Below are positions 53,247-61,217 of a stretch of DNA of 64,000 nucleotides, one piece after another. The stretch lies in NCBI GenBank assembly GCA_900547685.1, contig URHS01000004.1:1-64000 (forward strand). Reading direction: 5' to 3'. Each line of letters begins with the position of its first letter. The first letter of the stretch is position 1. This DNA comes from an uncultured Blautia sp. GTDB lineage: Bacteria > Bacillota > Clostridia > Lachnospirales > Lachnospiraceae. The position numbers and the translations under genes are program-made. Under the pieces are notes generated by a model. It was not told the DNA's origin. It did no database searches and saw nothing but the letters and a program-made list of their open reading frames with translations.

Positions 53247-54020
53247 TTATTTTTCTATAGATACCAGTACAGCTTGTACCAGATATCTCTGAGTTGAAAT
53301 TCCTGCATAGCAGGTGGATAAAGTAATAATTTTATCCTCGGTTGTCACTTCCGTAGAAGTATCTATAAAAGCATTCATATCTCTCATGGAGAAAATGCTG
53401 TTCAAATATTGTTGATATTCATCTTTACTCCAAAAATTATAATTCATAAGCAAATGCCTGTTATCAGTAAGATAAGCTGCAAAGATTTTATAATGAAGAA
53501 TTTGATCCGGCATATAAATTACAATATCCCGATTGTTATCAAAAAAGCTTCGATCCATATACTTATGAATACTCTGAAACATAGAGCCGTTTTTCATATC
53601 ATGTCCATAAATCACTGTATTGGGGTCTTCAAAGGTTTTTGTGTTGTAATTTTCTGTGAAAATTGCTCCTTCCTTCTTCTCTTCCCCATCAATAGTATGA
53701 TTTAAGTAATAAGTATTGTCATTGCTGCTTTGTAAGATTGGATAATCCACTTCTGTGCCCGGCACTTGAATCCATGCATATACATCGGGATTTTGTTGTT
53801 GCAAAGCTGCAAAATCAATGGGAATTTCCACTGTTGATTCTGTTTCTGGTTCAGGCTCTGGTTCTTCCACAGGTTTCGGCTCTTCCTTGACTACTTCCTG
53901 CTGCAGCTTTTCATATTCTTTTCCTGCATTTTTTTCTTCTATATATTTATAAATTCCAATTGCACCGCATGTAAGACCTAATCCTAAGCATATCAATGCG
54001 ATTATTTTTCTTTTTTTCAT
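53247..54020 (-). CDS. Class B sortase
   Basis: A 257-residue membrane-anchored transpeptidase: an N-terminal membrane segment (~5-24), a proline/glutamate-rich spacer, and a sortase domain with His140 (VIYGHDMKNGSMF), Cys237 in TLSTC, and Arg245 (STQRYLV). Sortase B enzymes attach surface proteins to the wall or pili. It lies between an LCP ligase and an LPXTG-like protein inside the EPS operon. The ATG has AGGAG upstream. Confidence 0.93.
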   Translation of the reverse strand: MKKRKIIALICLGLGLTCGAIGIYKYIEEKNAGKEYEKLQQEVVKEEPKPVEEPEPEPETESTVEIPIDFAALQQQNPDVYAWIQVPGTEVDYPILQSSNDNTYYLNHTIDGEEKKEGAIFTENYNTKTFEDPNTVIYGHDMKNGSMFQSIHKYMDRSFFDNNRDIVIYMPDQILHYKIFAAYLTDNRHLLMNYNFWSKDEYQQYLNSIFSMRDMNAFIDTSTEVTTEDKIITLSTCYAGISTQRYLVQAVLVSIEK

Positions 54021-54029
54021 ACATGGCTC

Positions 54030-55055
54030 CTATTCTACCTCTCGATAAAAGTGCTGGATGATCATTTTATAAAGCTCTTGATCATTTATATGATACTCAT
54101 CAAACTCAGCTTCGCTTACGCCTTCACCCGGAATACTCCATGTTTCCCGGTCTGTATCTGTTGAAAAATCCTTTAGAATTTTTACAAATTGATCTGTACC
54201 AATGTTTGTCACCATATAATCATTTAATTTTTCATAAAGCTGGATTACCAGTGAAGAATTCCCGCCATAAAGTTCTTCTGCTTTTTTTCCATAAGCTTCC
54301 AGAAATGCAATCTGTCTTTCTAAACGCTCTATAGCGCTTTGGCTCTTTTCAGTATTTCTATAGCGAACAAATTCTTCTACGTTTTCGGCAGTAAGGTCTA
54401 CATTTGCTCCTTTTGTCCATTCCGGATTTCTTTCTGCCAGACTGTCATTGGGAATTGTAACTGTGATTCCTCCTACTGATTCTACAAGGATAGGAATTCC
54501 ATCCATATTGATGGAACAATATCCCTGAATTGGTAATCCATAAAGCAGATTTGACACTGCCTGTTTCATTAAGTCACAGCTCACATTTTTTCCATCTCCA
54601 TAAGCATAGGCAAGATTGATATGGTCTTTTGTTTTCCCCAGGCTATCACCATTTTGGTCAAAGACCTCAATCTCTGTCATGGTATCTCTAGGTATGGAAA
54701 CCATACTCATTTTATGCTCAACTCTATCCCAGGAAATAAGAAAAATTGCATCTGCCTGACCTGCATCCGCCTGTCCTTTTGTGGTTTCTACAAGTTCCCT
54801 TTTATCAATACCCATAAAAAGGAAATTGCTTAAATGGTCGTTGTATTCGTAATCTTTTCCCTCGTAAGTCACAGTTCCTGAAGTCTTTCTCTTGTCTGTA
54901 TGCGTATACACAGTATTTTCTGTCTTTTTCTTCAGATTTCTTTGCTTCCACATACCCAGACCAACAACCGCTGTAATTCCCACAACAAGCAGGATAATCA
55001 TACCCAGCAAATATTTTTTTGTCTGTATTTTCTTTCTTTTCCCGGTTCTGCTCAT
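54030..55055 (-). CDS. LytR-CpsA-Psr (LCP) family ligase
   Basis: A 341-residue protein with one N-terminal membrane segment (~15-35) and an extracellular LCP domain: NFLFMGIDKRE, DAIFLISWDRVEHKMSMVSIPRDTM, KDHINLAYAYG, and SVGGITVTIPND. LCP enzymes attach undecaprenyl-linked polymers such as EPS or teichoic acid to peptidoglycan, and this one probably anchors the product of the operon. Confidence 0.94.
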   Translation of the reverse strand: MSRTGKRKKIQTKKYLLGMIILLVVGITAVVGLGMWKQRNLKKKTENTVYTHTDKRKTSGTVTYEGKDYEYNDHLSNFLFMGIDKRELVETTKGQADAGQADAIFLISWDRVEHKMSMVSIPRDTMTEIEVFDQNGDSLGKTKDHINLAYAYGDGKNVSCDLMKQAVSNLLYGLPIQGYCSINMDGIPILVESVGGITVTIPNDSLAERNPEWTKGANVDLTAENVEEFVRYRNTEKSQSAIERLERQIAFLEAYGKKAEELYGGNSSLVIQLYEKLNDYMVTNIGTDQFVKILKDFSTDTDRETWSIPGEGVSEAEFDEYHINDQELYKMIIQHFYREVE

Positions 55056-55064
55056 TGTTTCTGT

Positions 55065-55931
55065 CTATCCTTCTTTTTGTATATATTTCAGTTCTTCTAA
55101 CTTATCTAAAACAGCTTGAGCAATTTCTGCCTGAGCTTCATAAGTAGAAGATGGGGAAGTTGTCACCTCTGCTGCACTAATATAATTCTTTCCCCATTTT
55201 GCTTTTAAAGCCGCATCTAAGGTTGCCGCATCTACGCTGCCATCCATAGGGCGTGTTCCAACAATAATAAACTTCTCTTTATTCGGAAATGTATCCAGAA
55301 TTTTCTGCTGTTGCTGTGCCAGTTCTTCCGGATCATGGCTCCAACCTCCATAATATCCCATACAAATCACAGGAATACAATTAATGTCTGTTCTTTCTGT
55401 CTGTTCTTCTGTCAGATCTCTGATTCCTGTTTCTGTCACTGCAAGATTTGCTCCTGCTGCTTTTTCTTTATGTTTTGTTACAAATTGCTGTACTTCTTCA
55501 GCCGGTACTCCGGCCATAGTCATCATGGATAAGGTACCTGCTCCTTGTAGTGTTTTATCCTGTACCGGAAGATTATATCCATTTTCCTCCAGAAGTTTCT
55601 GCAAAACTACTTTGTAAGAATACTTTGCAGATGCTTCCCCATTAATCAAGTCATCTCCCCAGCACACAATACCTTCTGGATTTTTTTCTTCCTCTTCAGG
55701 TACACTTTCTGGCTCTTCTTTTACTTCTTCCGACTTTTCTGTCTCAACCTTTGTTCCTGCATTGGTCTTGTCAGAGTCTTCTGTTTTCTTTGCCATTTCC
55801 TGCAACCGTCTGCTTTCTGCTGCTTCTGTTTCTCTACTCCAATATAACATTCCCACCAGCAGAACCATCAGAATAATACCGAAAATCAGAAAAATAATGT
55901 TCCACTTCTTTTCTCTTTCATGAAAATTCAA
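55065..55931 (-). CDS. Membrane-anchored SGNH-like protein of the EPS locus
   Basis: A 288-residue protein with one membrane segment (~11-30), a charged glutamate-rich stretch (~45-85), and an outer domain starting GIVCWGDDLINGEASAKYSY. The G-D-D position and the ending block resemble the SGNH hydrolase fold, where GDS is usual, so hydrolase activity is uncertain. Similar proteins occur in EPS clusters of related Clostridia; their role is unknown. The start is TTG with GGGAG upstream, 10 bases before the LCP gene's region. Confidence 0.65.
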   Translation of the reverse strand: MNFHEREKKWNIIFLIFGIILMVLLVGMLYWSRETEAAESRRLQEMAKKTEDSDKTNAGTKVETEKSEEVKEEPESVPEEEEKNPEGIVCWGDDLINGEASAKYSYKVVLQKLLEENGYNLPVQDKTLQGAGTLSMMTMAGVPAEEVQQFVTKHKEKAAGANLAVTETGIRDLTEEQTERTDINCIPVICMGYYGGWSHDPEELAQQQQKILDTFPNKEKFIIVGTRPMDGSVDAATLDAALKAKWGKNYISAAEVTTSPSSTYEAQAEIAQAVLDKLEELKYIQKEG

Positions 55932-55953
55932 TGCCTATCTCACTCCCTGTTCG

Positions 55954-56631
55954 TTATTTCTTATAGTAGCCTTTATAGGCATTATAATATTTCCCACTTT
56001 TGATGTCTACTTTGTTCAGGACTGCGCCTAAGATATGACATCCGCTTCTTTCTATCTGGGCTTTTACTTTTTGCGCCATCTTATAGCTGACAGCTTCGCT
56101 CTCTATAACCAAAATTCCTCCATCACAGTTTTGTGCCACAACGGTTGCATCAATTAAGCTTGCTGATGGCGGTGTATCGATAAAAATGTAATCATATTCT
56201 TCTCTTTTTGTTTCCAACAGATGTTTGAAATCCTTTTCTCCCAGAAGCTCTGATGGATTTGGCGCTACAGGGCCTGAGAAAATCATATCCACATTTTCAT
56301 AATTTGTCTTGTAAATAATATTTCCTGCATCAATCTGACCGCTTAAGTATTGTGATAATCCCTTTACTTCGCCTTTAATTCCATATCTTCTAATAAATGT
56401 AGATTTTCTGATATCTGCATCAATTAACAAAACTTTTTTTCCTGCTTTTCCCATTTCCACAGAAAGAGTAAAGGCAATGTCACTTTTTCCTTCATTCTGA
56501 TAACAGCTTGTAAGCAAAATAGTTTTTACCTGTTTACTTGAAAACTGTATATTTGTACGTAATGTTTTAATAGACTCTTCGTAATAATAATCCGACTTTT
56601 TAGGGTCTTTCATTGTAACATTCATGTCCAT
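55954..56631 (-). CDS. cpsD: CpsD-type tyrosine kinase
   Basis: A 225-residue cytoplasmic BY-kinase that works with the Wzz-like activator to control chain length. Walker A is at ~44-52 (QNEGKSDIAF, with Asp where Thr is usual), Walker A' VLLIDADIRKS, and Walker B DYIFIDTPPSAS. The C-terminal tyrosine cluster YYNAYKGYYKK is the autophosphorylation site. The ATG overlaps the end of the Wzz gene. Confidence 0.94.
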   Translation of the reverse strand: MDMNVTMKDPKKSDYYYEESIKTLRTNIQFSSKQVKTILLTSCYQNEGKSDIAFTLSVEMGKAGKKVLLIDADIRKSTFIRRYGIKGEVKGLSQYLSGQIDAGNIIYKTNYENVDMIFSGPVAPNPSELLGEKDFKHLLETKREEYDYIFIDTPPSASLIDATVVAQNCDGGILVIESEAVSYKMAQKVKAQIERSGCHILGAVLNKVDIKSGKYYNAYKGYYKK

Positions 56632-57377
56632 TATTCTCTGCCTCCCTTGCCGTTCTTTCTTTTCTTTTTGTGTTTTTTCTTTTTACTTCCGATATAATCT
56701 TTTCTATCCGGTACAACAGCTAATGTAGAAATACCTAAATACTTCTCAATATCATCTTCTGTTTTAATACTGTCATTCATAACTGTAATAACTACTACAA
56801 TACCTGCACTTAAGATTAATCCTAAAAGTAATCCCAACATTGTATTTTTTGCTAAGCTTGGGCTTGTTTTCACTGTAGGCAATTCTGCTTTTTCAATAAT
56901 TTTAGGTGGAATTACTTCCATCTTATCTCCGATATATGCGGATGCCACAGATGCCAGTTCATCTACGATTTCCTTTGCCAATTCCGGATTTGAATTTGTC
57001 ACAGAAATATTTAAGATACGGGTATCTGTTGGATTATCCATGCTTATGCTTGCTCTTAACTGTCTGTAATTCATGTTTAAACCAAGATTTTCGATTACCT
57101 GATTTAAAACGTCACGACTGGTTGTCAGTACGGTATAGTCTTTTGTCAACTGACTTCCCATCTGTAAATCTGCCAGGGAAGAAAGAGTTGTTTCCTTCGT
57201 CAATACCAGCATACTGGATGTAGACGTATACATAGGTGTCACAAAAAATTTCGTGTATGCACAGCTTAAACAGCCAAACAGCAATCCAACTACGATAAGT
57301 AAGAGGGCTTTTTTCTTCAGTGCATAAAATATCTCTCTTAAATCAATCTCCATTTCATCGTCTCGCATATTTTCCAT
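56631..57377 (-). CDS. cpsC: Wzz/CpsC chain-length determinant and kinase activator
   Basis: A 248-residue membrane protein with two membrane segments (~24-44 and ~180-200) flanking an outer helical domain, and a basic C-terminal cytoplasmic tail (KKKHKKKRK). Family stretches: IDLREIFYALKKKALLLIVVGLLFG at the start, YTSTSSMLVLT, and the proline-rich PSLAKNTMLGLLLGLILSA near the second segment. It partners CpsD. Confidence 0.94.
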   Translation of the reverse strand: MENMRDDEMEIDLREIFYALKKKALLLIVVGLLFGCLSCAYTKFFVTPMYTSTSSMLVLTKETTLSSLADLQMGSQLTKDYTVLTTSRDVLNQVIENLGLNMNYRQLRASISMDNPTDTRILNISVTNSNPELAKEIVDELASVASAYIGDKMEVIPPKIIEKAELPTVKTSPSLAKNTMLGLLLGLILSAGIVVVITVMNDSIKTEDDIEKYLGISTLAVVPDRKDYIGSKKKKHKKKRKNGKGGRE

Positions 57378-57395
57378 ATTTGTATTCTCTCTCCT

Positions 57396-58118
57396 CTATT
57401 CTGATTTTCCTATAATTTCTTGAGCGTTTTTATAACAAACTGCCCGCATATATATTCTATCCAGATGTTTTTCCATCCACGCATCCGCCTCCTTTGTGTC
57501 AGGCTTTCGCGCTTTCATATTGTGCATATCTGTTGATAAAAAATGAATTTTATTTTCTTTCAGCATCTTTCTGCACCATCTGGTTGTTTCCGCATACCAC
57601 TTGCCCCCGACAGGTCTGTAATTCATTTGCATTCTGGCGCCTGTCTCAATTAATTCATCCACTCTGCCTTTCTCTCGCAACGCAGGATATCTCTCTATAT
57701 GAGCTACAATAGGAACATATCCCTTTGTCGTTAGATTTCTCACTGCTCTATAAATTTCTGAATAAGGAGTCCATGGCATAAACTCTACTAATATATAAGA
57801 AGAATCTACCATCGTAAGAACTTCCTGTTTCTCCAGTTTTTCTAATATATCCTGTGTATAAAGGATTTCTTCTCCGGGGTAAATAGAAAACTTAGGATTG
57901 ATTTCATTTCTTACACGTTTTTCTAATTTTTCACATGCCCGCCGAATTTCTTCTCCTCTATTATTATTAGGATATTCTGCGGAACAGTGGGGAGTTGCAA
58001 TAATACTTATAACTCCCTGCTTTGCTGCGCTTTTCAGCATGCGCATACTTTCTTCTTCATTAGAAGCTCCATCATCAAACCCCGATAATACGTGATTATG
58101 AATATCTATTTTTCTCAT
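57396..58118 (-). CDS. cpsB: CpsB-type tyrosine phosphatase (PHP domain)
   Basis: A 240-residue manganese-dependent phosphatase of the PHP family that dephosphorylates CpsD: IDIHNHVLSGFDDGASNEEES (metal-binding histidines), IIATPHCSAEYPNN, YPGEEILYT, PIVAHIERYPAL, and FLSTDMHNMKARKPD. First gene of the EPS operon. AGAGG precedes the ATG. A structured leader with a G10 tract lies ~30 bases upstream. Confidence 0.95.
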   Translation of the reverse strand: MRKIDIHNHVLSGFDDGASNEEESMRMLKSAAKQGVISIIATPHCSAEYPNNNRGEEIRRACEKLEKRVRNEINPKFSIYPGEEILYTQDILEKLEKQEVLTMVDSSYILVEFMPWTPYSEIYRAVRNLTTKGYVPIVAHIERYPALREKGRVDELIETGARMQMNYRPVGGKWYAETTRWCRKMLKENKIHFLSTDMHNMKARKPDTKEADAWMEKHLDRIYMRAVCYKNAQEIIGKSE

Positions 58119-58149
58119 TTCTTCCTCTTATCCGGTAAACATACAACTA

Positions 58150-58209
58150 CCCCCCCCCCTAAAATTTTGCATATTACTCTGTATATTGAACTTTTTAAGG
58201 GAGGGGGGG
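58150..58209 (-). promoter_or_regulatory. G10/C7 GC-rich leader hairpin of the EPS operon
   Basis: On the minus strand CCCCCCCTCCC-TTAAAA (58209-58193) pairs with AAAATTTTA-GGGGGGGGGG (58165-58150) around a ~27-base loop. The hairpin lies in the untranslated leader, ends ~32 bases before the cpsB start, and has no T tract, so it is not a simple terminator. The uninterrupted run of ten G is prone to slippage. Confidence 0.7.
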
Positions 58210-58358
58210 ATTGATTAAACCTCAAAATCTGCCTAATTACAAAGCCGATATTCCCATAAATCGGACACCGACAAATTTCAAAGTCTCTTATATTCCGTAT
58301 TTTTCTTTGTCTTTGGTGCTCTGTATTATTCAATACATTTTTACAATACATTAATAAT

Positions 58359-58387
58359 ATAATATCATTGTTTTTTCTATATTTCAA
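58359..58387 (-). promoter_or_regulatory. Promoter of the EPS operon
   Basis: On the minus strand: TTGAAA (58382-58387), 17 bases, TATTAT (58359-58364), giving a leader of ~230 bases before cpsB. The leader contains a CCGAT...ATCGG hairpin (about 58242-58263) and the G10/C7 hairpin. No ORF in it looks real. Confidence 0.65.
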
Positions 58388-58460
58388 CAAAAGCCTCATT
58401 TTTCCCACCCGAAATTTATTTACTATTTCTATTATTTTTAGTTATTTTTTACAAATATAA

Positions 58461-58504
58461 AAAAAGGATGTTATAACGTAATTTTTTGTCATAACACCCT
58501 TTTT
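58461..58504 (-). terminator. Terminator after the PTS EIIC-like gene
   Basis: Arms AAAAAGGATGTTATAAC and GTCATAACACCCTTTTT with a ten-base loop, T-rich on the minus-strand side. It separates the PTS-like gene from the EPS promoter. Confidence 0.85.
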
Positions 58505-58508
58505 CTCA

Positions 58509-59561
58509 TTATAAGTCTAATTTTAAGTCATTTTCCTTAATCCAGCCATATTTTCTGAAAGGAATAGCAATCAGCCATGTCAGAACTGCCGGAAGTACAA
58601 AGCAAATCAACATCAGTCCAATCCAGTCCATCGGTGTAATTGCCGCTTTTACACCGCTTGCAATATCATTTACCCATCCTGTATAAACACCGATTTGTCC
58701 TACAAAGCCACAGGTTCCCATACCGGAAGCAACTGCTGCTCCGTTCATCTCCATATGAAACAGGCAAGTTGCCAGTGGACCTGTAATAGCGGATGCCAGA
58801 GTAGGCGGCAGCCAGATTTTCGGATTTTTTACAATGTTTCCCATCTGAAGCATAGATGTTCCGATTCCCTGTGCAAAGAGTCCGCCCCATTTGTTTTCAC
58901 GAAAGCTCATCACTGCAAAACCAACCATCTGTGCACAACAGCCTGCCACTGCGGCTCCTCCGGCAAGTCCGGTAAGAGACAGTGCCGCACAGATTGCAGC
59001 GCTGCTGATAGGCAGCGTCAAGGCAACACCTACGATTACAGATACCAAAATTCCCATAAAGAATGGCTGAAGCTCTGTCGCCCACATAATTGCATTTCCC
59101 ACACTGCTTGCGGCGTAGCCGATTGCCGGCGCCCACCACAGGGATAAGAGTACGCCCACACTAATTGCAGTAAATGGTGTAACAATAATGTCTATCTTCG
59201 TTTCCTTTGATACTAATTTCCCACACTCTGCTGCAAAAATTGTAACTACCAATACTGCCAGAGGACCGCCTGCTCCACCCAGCTCATTAGCTGCCATTCC
59301 TACTGCTGCCAGTGAAAACAACACCAATGGAGGACATTGTAATGCATAACCAATGGATATTGCCATTGCCGCACCTGTTGCGCCTTTTGCATAAGTTCCT
59401 ACTGTCACCAGAATATCAATTCCCAGCTGCTCTCCCAATGTACTGATAATGGTGCCAATCAGCAGAGAAGCAAATAATCCCTGTGCCATAGCGCTTAAAG
59501 CATCAATTCCGTACCTCTTTGCTGAAAAAATAATATTTTTTCTTTTTAAAAACTCTTTCAT
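58509..59561 (-). CDS. PTS EIIC-like integral membrane protein (PTS_EIIC_2 family), second copy
   Basis: A ~350-residue protein with about eight to ten membrane segments of the PTS_EIIC_2 family, paralogous to the protein at 8943-9950 (shared GLAGGAAVAGCCAQMVGFAV and GMGTCGFVGQIGVYTGW regions). No IIA, IIB or sugar enzyme lies next to it. It is monocistronic with its own terminator. A TTG at 59579 opens the frame; ATG 59561 has AAAGG nine bases upstream and is preferred. Confidence 0.8.
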   Translation of the reverse strand: MKEFLKRKNIIFSAKRYGIDALSAMAQGLFASLLIGTIISTLGEQLGIDILVTVGTYAKGATGAAMAISIGYALQCPPLVLFSLAAVGMAANELGGAGGPLAVLVVTIFAAECGKLVSKETKIDIIVTPFTAISVGVLLSLWWAPAIGYAASSVGNAIMWATELQPFFMGILVSVIVGVALTLPISSAAICAALSLTGLAGGAAVAGCCAQMVGFAVMSFRENKWGGLFAQGIGTSMLQMGNIVKNPKIWLPPTLASAITGPLATCLFHMEMNGAAVASGMGTCGFVGQIGVYTGWVNDIASGVKAAITPMDWIGLMLICFVLPAVLTWLIAIPFRKYGWIKENDLKLDL

Positions 59562-59721
59562 ATCCTTTTCCCTTTCCAAACTGTCATTTCAAGTGTCTTG
59601 TCAGTCAAAATCTATTATGCACAGTTTTAAAGGGTTCGTCAACCAACTTCACTACAAAATTTTGTATAATTTTCCCAATAGACTTTCTTTTCAATTCATG
59701 TATGCTGTAGGTAAGATATTT

Positions 59722-59825
59722 TATAATGTTTTTGGTCGGCAAGACCGGTAACAAAAAATAATTTGACCGACAAGGTCTCTCTGGATATCGAGAGTAGGGT
59801 ATGGTTAGTTCCATACCCTTTTATC
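59722..59825 (+). ncRNA. Structured, terminated leader RNA before the MazF/ToxN-like gene
   Basis: After a -10 (TATAAT, 59722-59727) comes GGTC-GGCAA-GACC (59734-59746), an A-rich spacer, GACC-GACAA-GGTC (59765-59777), a small CTCTC...GAGAG hairpin, and a terminator-like stem GGGTATGG-TTAGTT-CCATACCC with TTTT (59797-59822). The two four-base-pair hairpins can also pair crosswise (GTCGG-CCGAC and AGACC-GGTCT). A short terminated RNA directly before a toxin-like gene recalls type III toxin-antitoxin loci. The -35 box is weak. Confidence 0.5.
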
Positions 59826-59847
59826 TTAATAAGGAGGCTGGTAATTA

Positions 59848-60516
59848 TTGAATGAATATCTTAAAGCACAAATGAAAACAAACTCTGCAATTATAAATTC
59901 TTCTTTTAGTTTAGATGAACTTCACCGATTTTCTAAATCCGATTATCGCTGGGCTGATAATCGAAGTAAAAACTTTCAATTGTATAAAGTAAAAAAAGGA
60001 GAAATATACCAATTTGAATTTAAAAAAAACTTTATTCCTGAAATGTCCTACGAACACCGTGGACTGGTAATTGGCATAAACAAAAAATTACTTTATGTTC
60101 TTCCAATCTTCTCATACAATTCTCAACGTCATACTAATGTTTATCATCCTATTGACTTTCCTAATTCCAAAAGTAATATTTATTTGCTGAAGAAAAGTGA
60201 GTTTTCTTTTATAAATCATGACTCTGTGCTAAAACTCAACGATATTAGAACTGTAAGCATAAATCGAATTCTTTATAAACACAGTGGTAAAATAGACTTA
60301 TCATCTAATACTTATAAACAAATCACATTTTTAGTATTTCAAAAATATTTTCCGGACCTTTGTTATGACTTCAAACAATATATGCAAACAATCTCTCTTT
60401 TACAAAATAAAGTTACCGAATTAGAAAATGTGCAAAATACTTTAAAAACAAAAAATCAACAGCTACTCTCTGAACTCCAGAATTCTTCTCGCAATTCCAC
60501 ACATACCTTAGGATAA
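59848..60516 (+). CDS. MazF/PemK- or ToxN-like toxin protein with coiled-coil tail
   Basis: A 222-residue protein. Residues ~50-165 resemble the MazF/PemK/ToxN barrel: YKVKKGEIYQFEFKKN, RGLVIGINKKLLYVLPI, then NDIRTVSINRILYKHSGKI. These are endoribonucleases. The last ~45 residues form a coiled coil (LLQNKVTELENVQNTLKTKN). No protein antitoxin gene adjoins it; a structured leader with terminator precedes it instead. The start is TTG 59848 with AAGGAGG ten bases upstream. Its 3' end overlaps the convergent phosphodiesterase gene by 61 bases. Confidence 0.7.
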   Translation: MNEYLKAQMKTNSAIINSSFSLDELHRFSKSDYRWADNRSKNFQLYKVKKGEIYQFEFKKNFIPEMSYEHRGLVIGINKKLLYVLPIFSYNSQRHTNVYHPIDFPNSKSNIYLLKKSEFSFINHDSVLKLNDIRTVSINRILYKHSGKIDLSSNTYKQITFLVFQKYFPDLCYDFKQYMQTISLLQNKVTELENVQNTLKTKNQQLLSELQNSSRNSTHTLG

Positions 60517-61202
60517 TTCGTAATCACCGCATCGACCCCTGCATCCATAAACATTTTCATATCTTCTTTCTTATTCACCGTCCACACACGCACCTTTAAC
60601 CCGCTGTTTAAATAAGTTTCCAGAAAATCTGCCATTTTCAGGTGATAAACTGCCGGATGCAATCCTTTTACACCTGTTTCTTTTGCATATTTCTCTATAT
60701 TCAGCGTTACGTCACTGAACAAATATGCCGTTTCTGCATGAATATCCTGCTCTAATATTTTCTGAATACTATAATGGTTGAAAGAAGAATAAATAACACG
60801 GTCTTCCATTTTTTTGTTTTTCACAATTTCCATGGTTTTTTCTTCAATTCCTTCGTACCAGTAAATACCTGTTTTTAATTCGATATTTACCTTCATGGAG
60901 GAATTTTCAACCAAATCCAGCACTTCCTTTAAGGTCGGTATCTGAACTCCCTTATATTTTTCTATATGATTGTGAAAGGAAAATTTTTTCAATTCTTCTA
61001 ATGTATAATCTCTTACTTTTCCCTGTCCATCGCTGGTTCTGTCAAGAGTTTCATCATGAATAACTACTACTTCTCCGTCTTTTGTCAGATGTACGTCCAG
61101 CTCAATGCCGTCTGCTCCCTGCTCCATTGCCAGGCGGAAAGCCTCCCGTGTATTTTCCGGGGCATAACCGCTGGCACCTCTGTGAGCAAATATTTCTGTC
61201 AT
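60456..61202 (-). CDS. ugpQ: Glycerophosphodiester phosphodiesterase
   Basis: Hydrolyses glycerophosphodiesters such as glycerophosphocholine to glycerol-3-phosphate and an alcohol. A ~248-residue TIM-barrel enzyme: IFAHRGASGYAPENTREAF, GADGIELDVHLTKDGEVVVIHDETLDRTSDG (metal ligands), VNIELKTG. Last gene of a ugp-type operon, 10-16 bases after the binding-protein gene. ATG 61202 has GAGGTG at proper spacing; an ATG six bases earlier is too close to it. Its tail beyond VITNYP is extended and overlaps the convergent toxin-like gene. Confidence 0.94.
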   Translation of the reverse strand: MTEIFAHRGASGYAPENTREAFRLAMEQGADGIELDVHLTKDGEVVVIHDETLDRTSDGQGKVRDYTLEELKKFSFHNHIEKYKGVQIPTLKEVLDLVENSSMKVNIELKTGIYWYEGIEEKTMEIVKNKKMEDRVIYSSFNHYSIQKILEQDIHAETAYLFSDVTLNIEKYAKETGVKGLHPAVYHLKMADFLETYLNSGLKVRVWTVNKKEDMKMFMDAGVDAVITNYPKVCVELREEFWSSESSC

Positions 61203-61217
61203 GCTCATTCACCTCTG

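Noticed and set aside
58115..58408. 97-codon minus-strand frame before cpsB
   Set aside because: It covers the promoter, the leader hairpins and the G10 tract, and has no protein-like pattern or good ribosome site.
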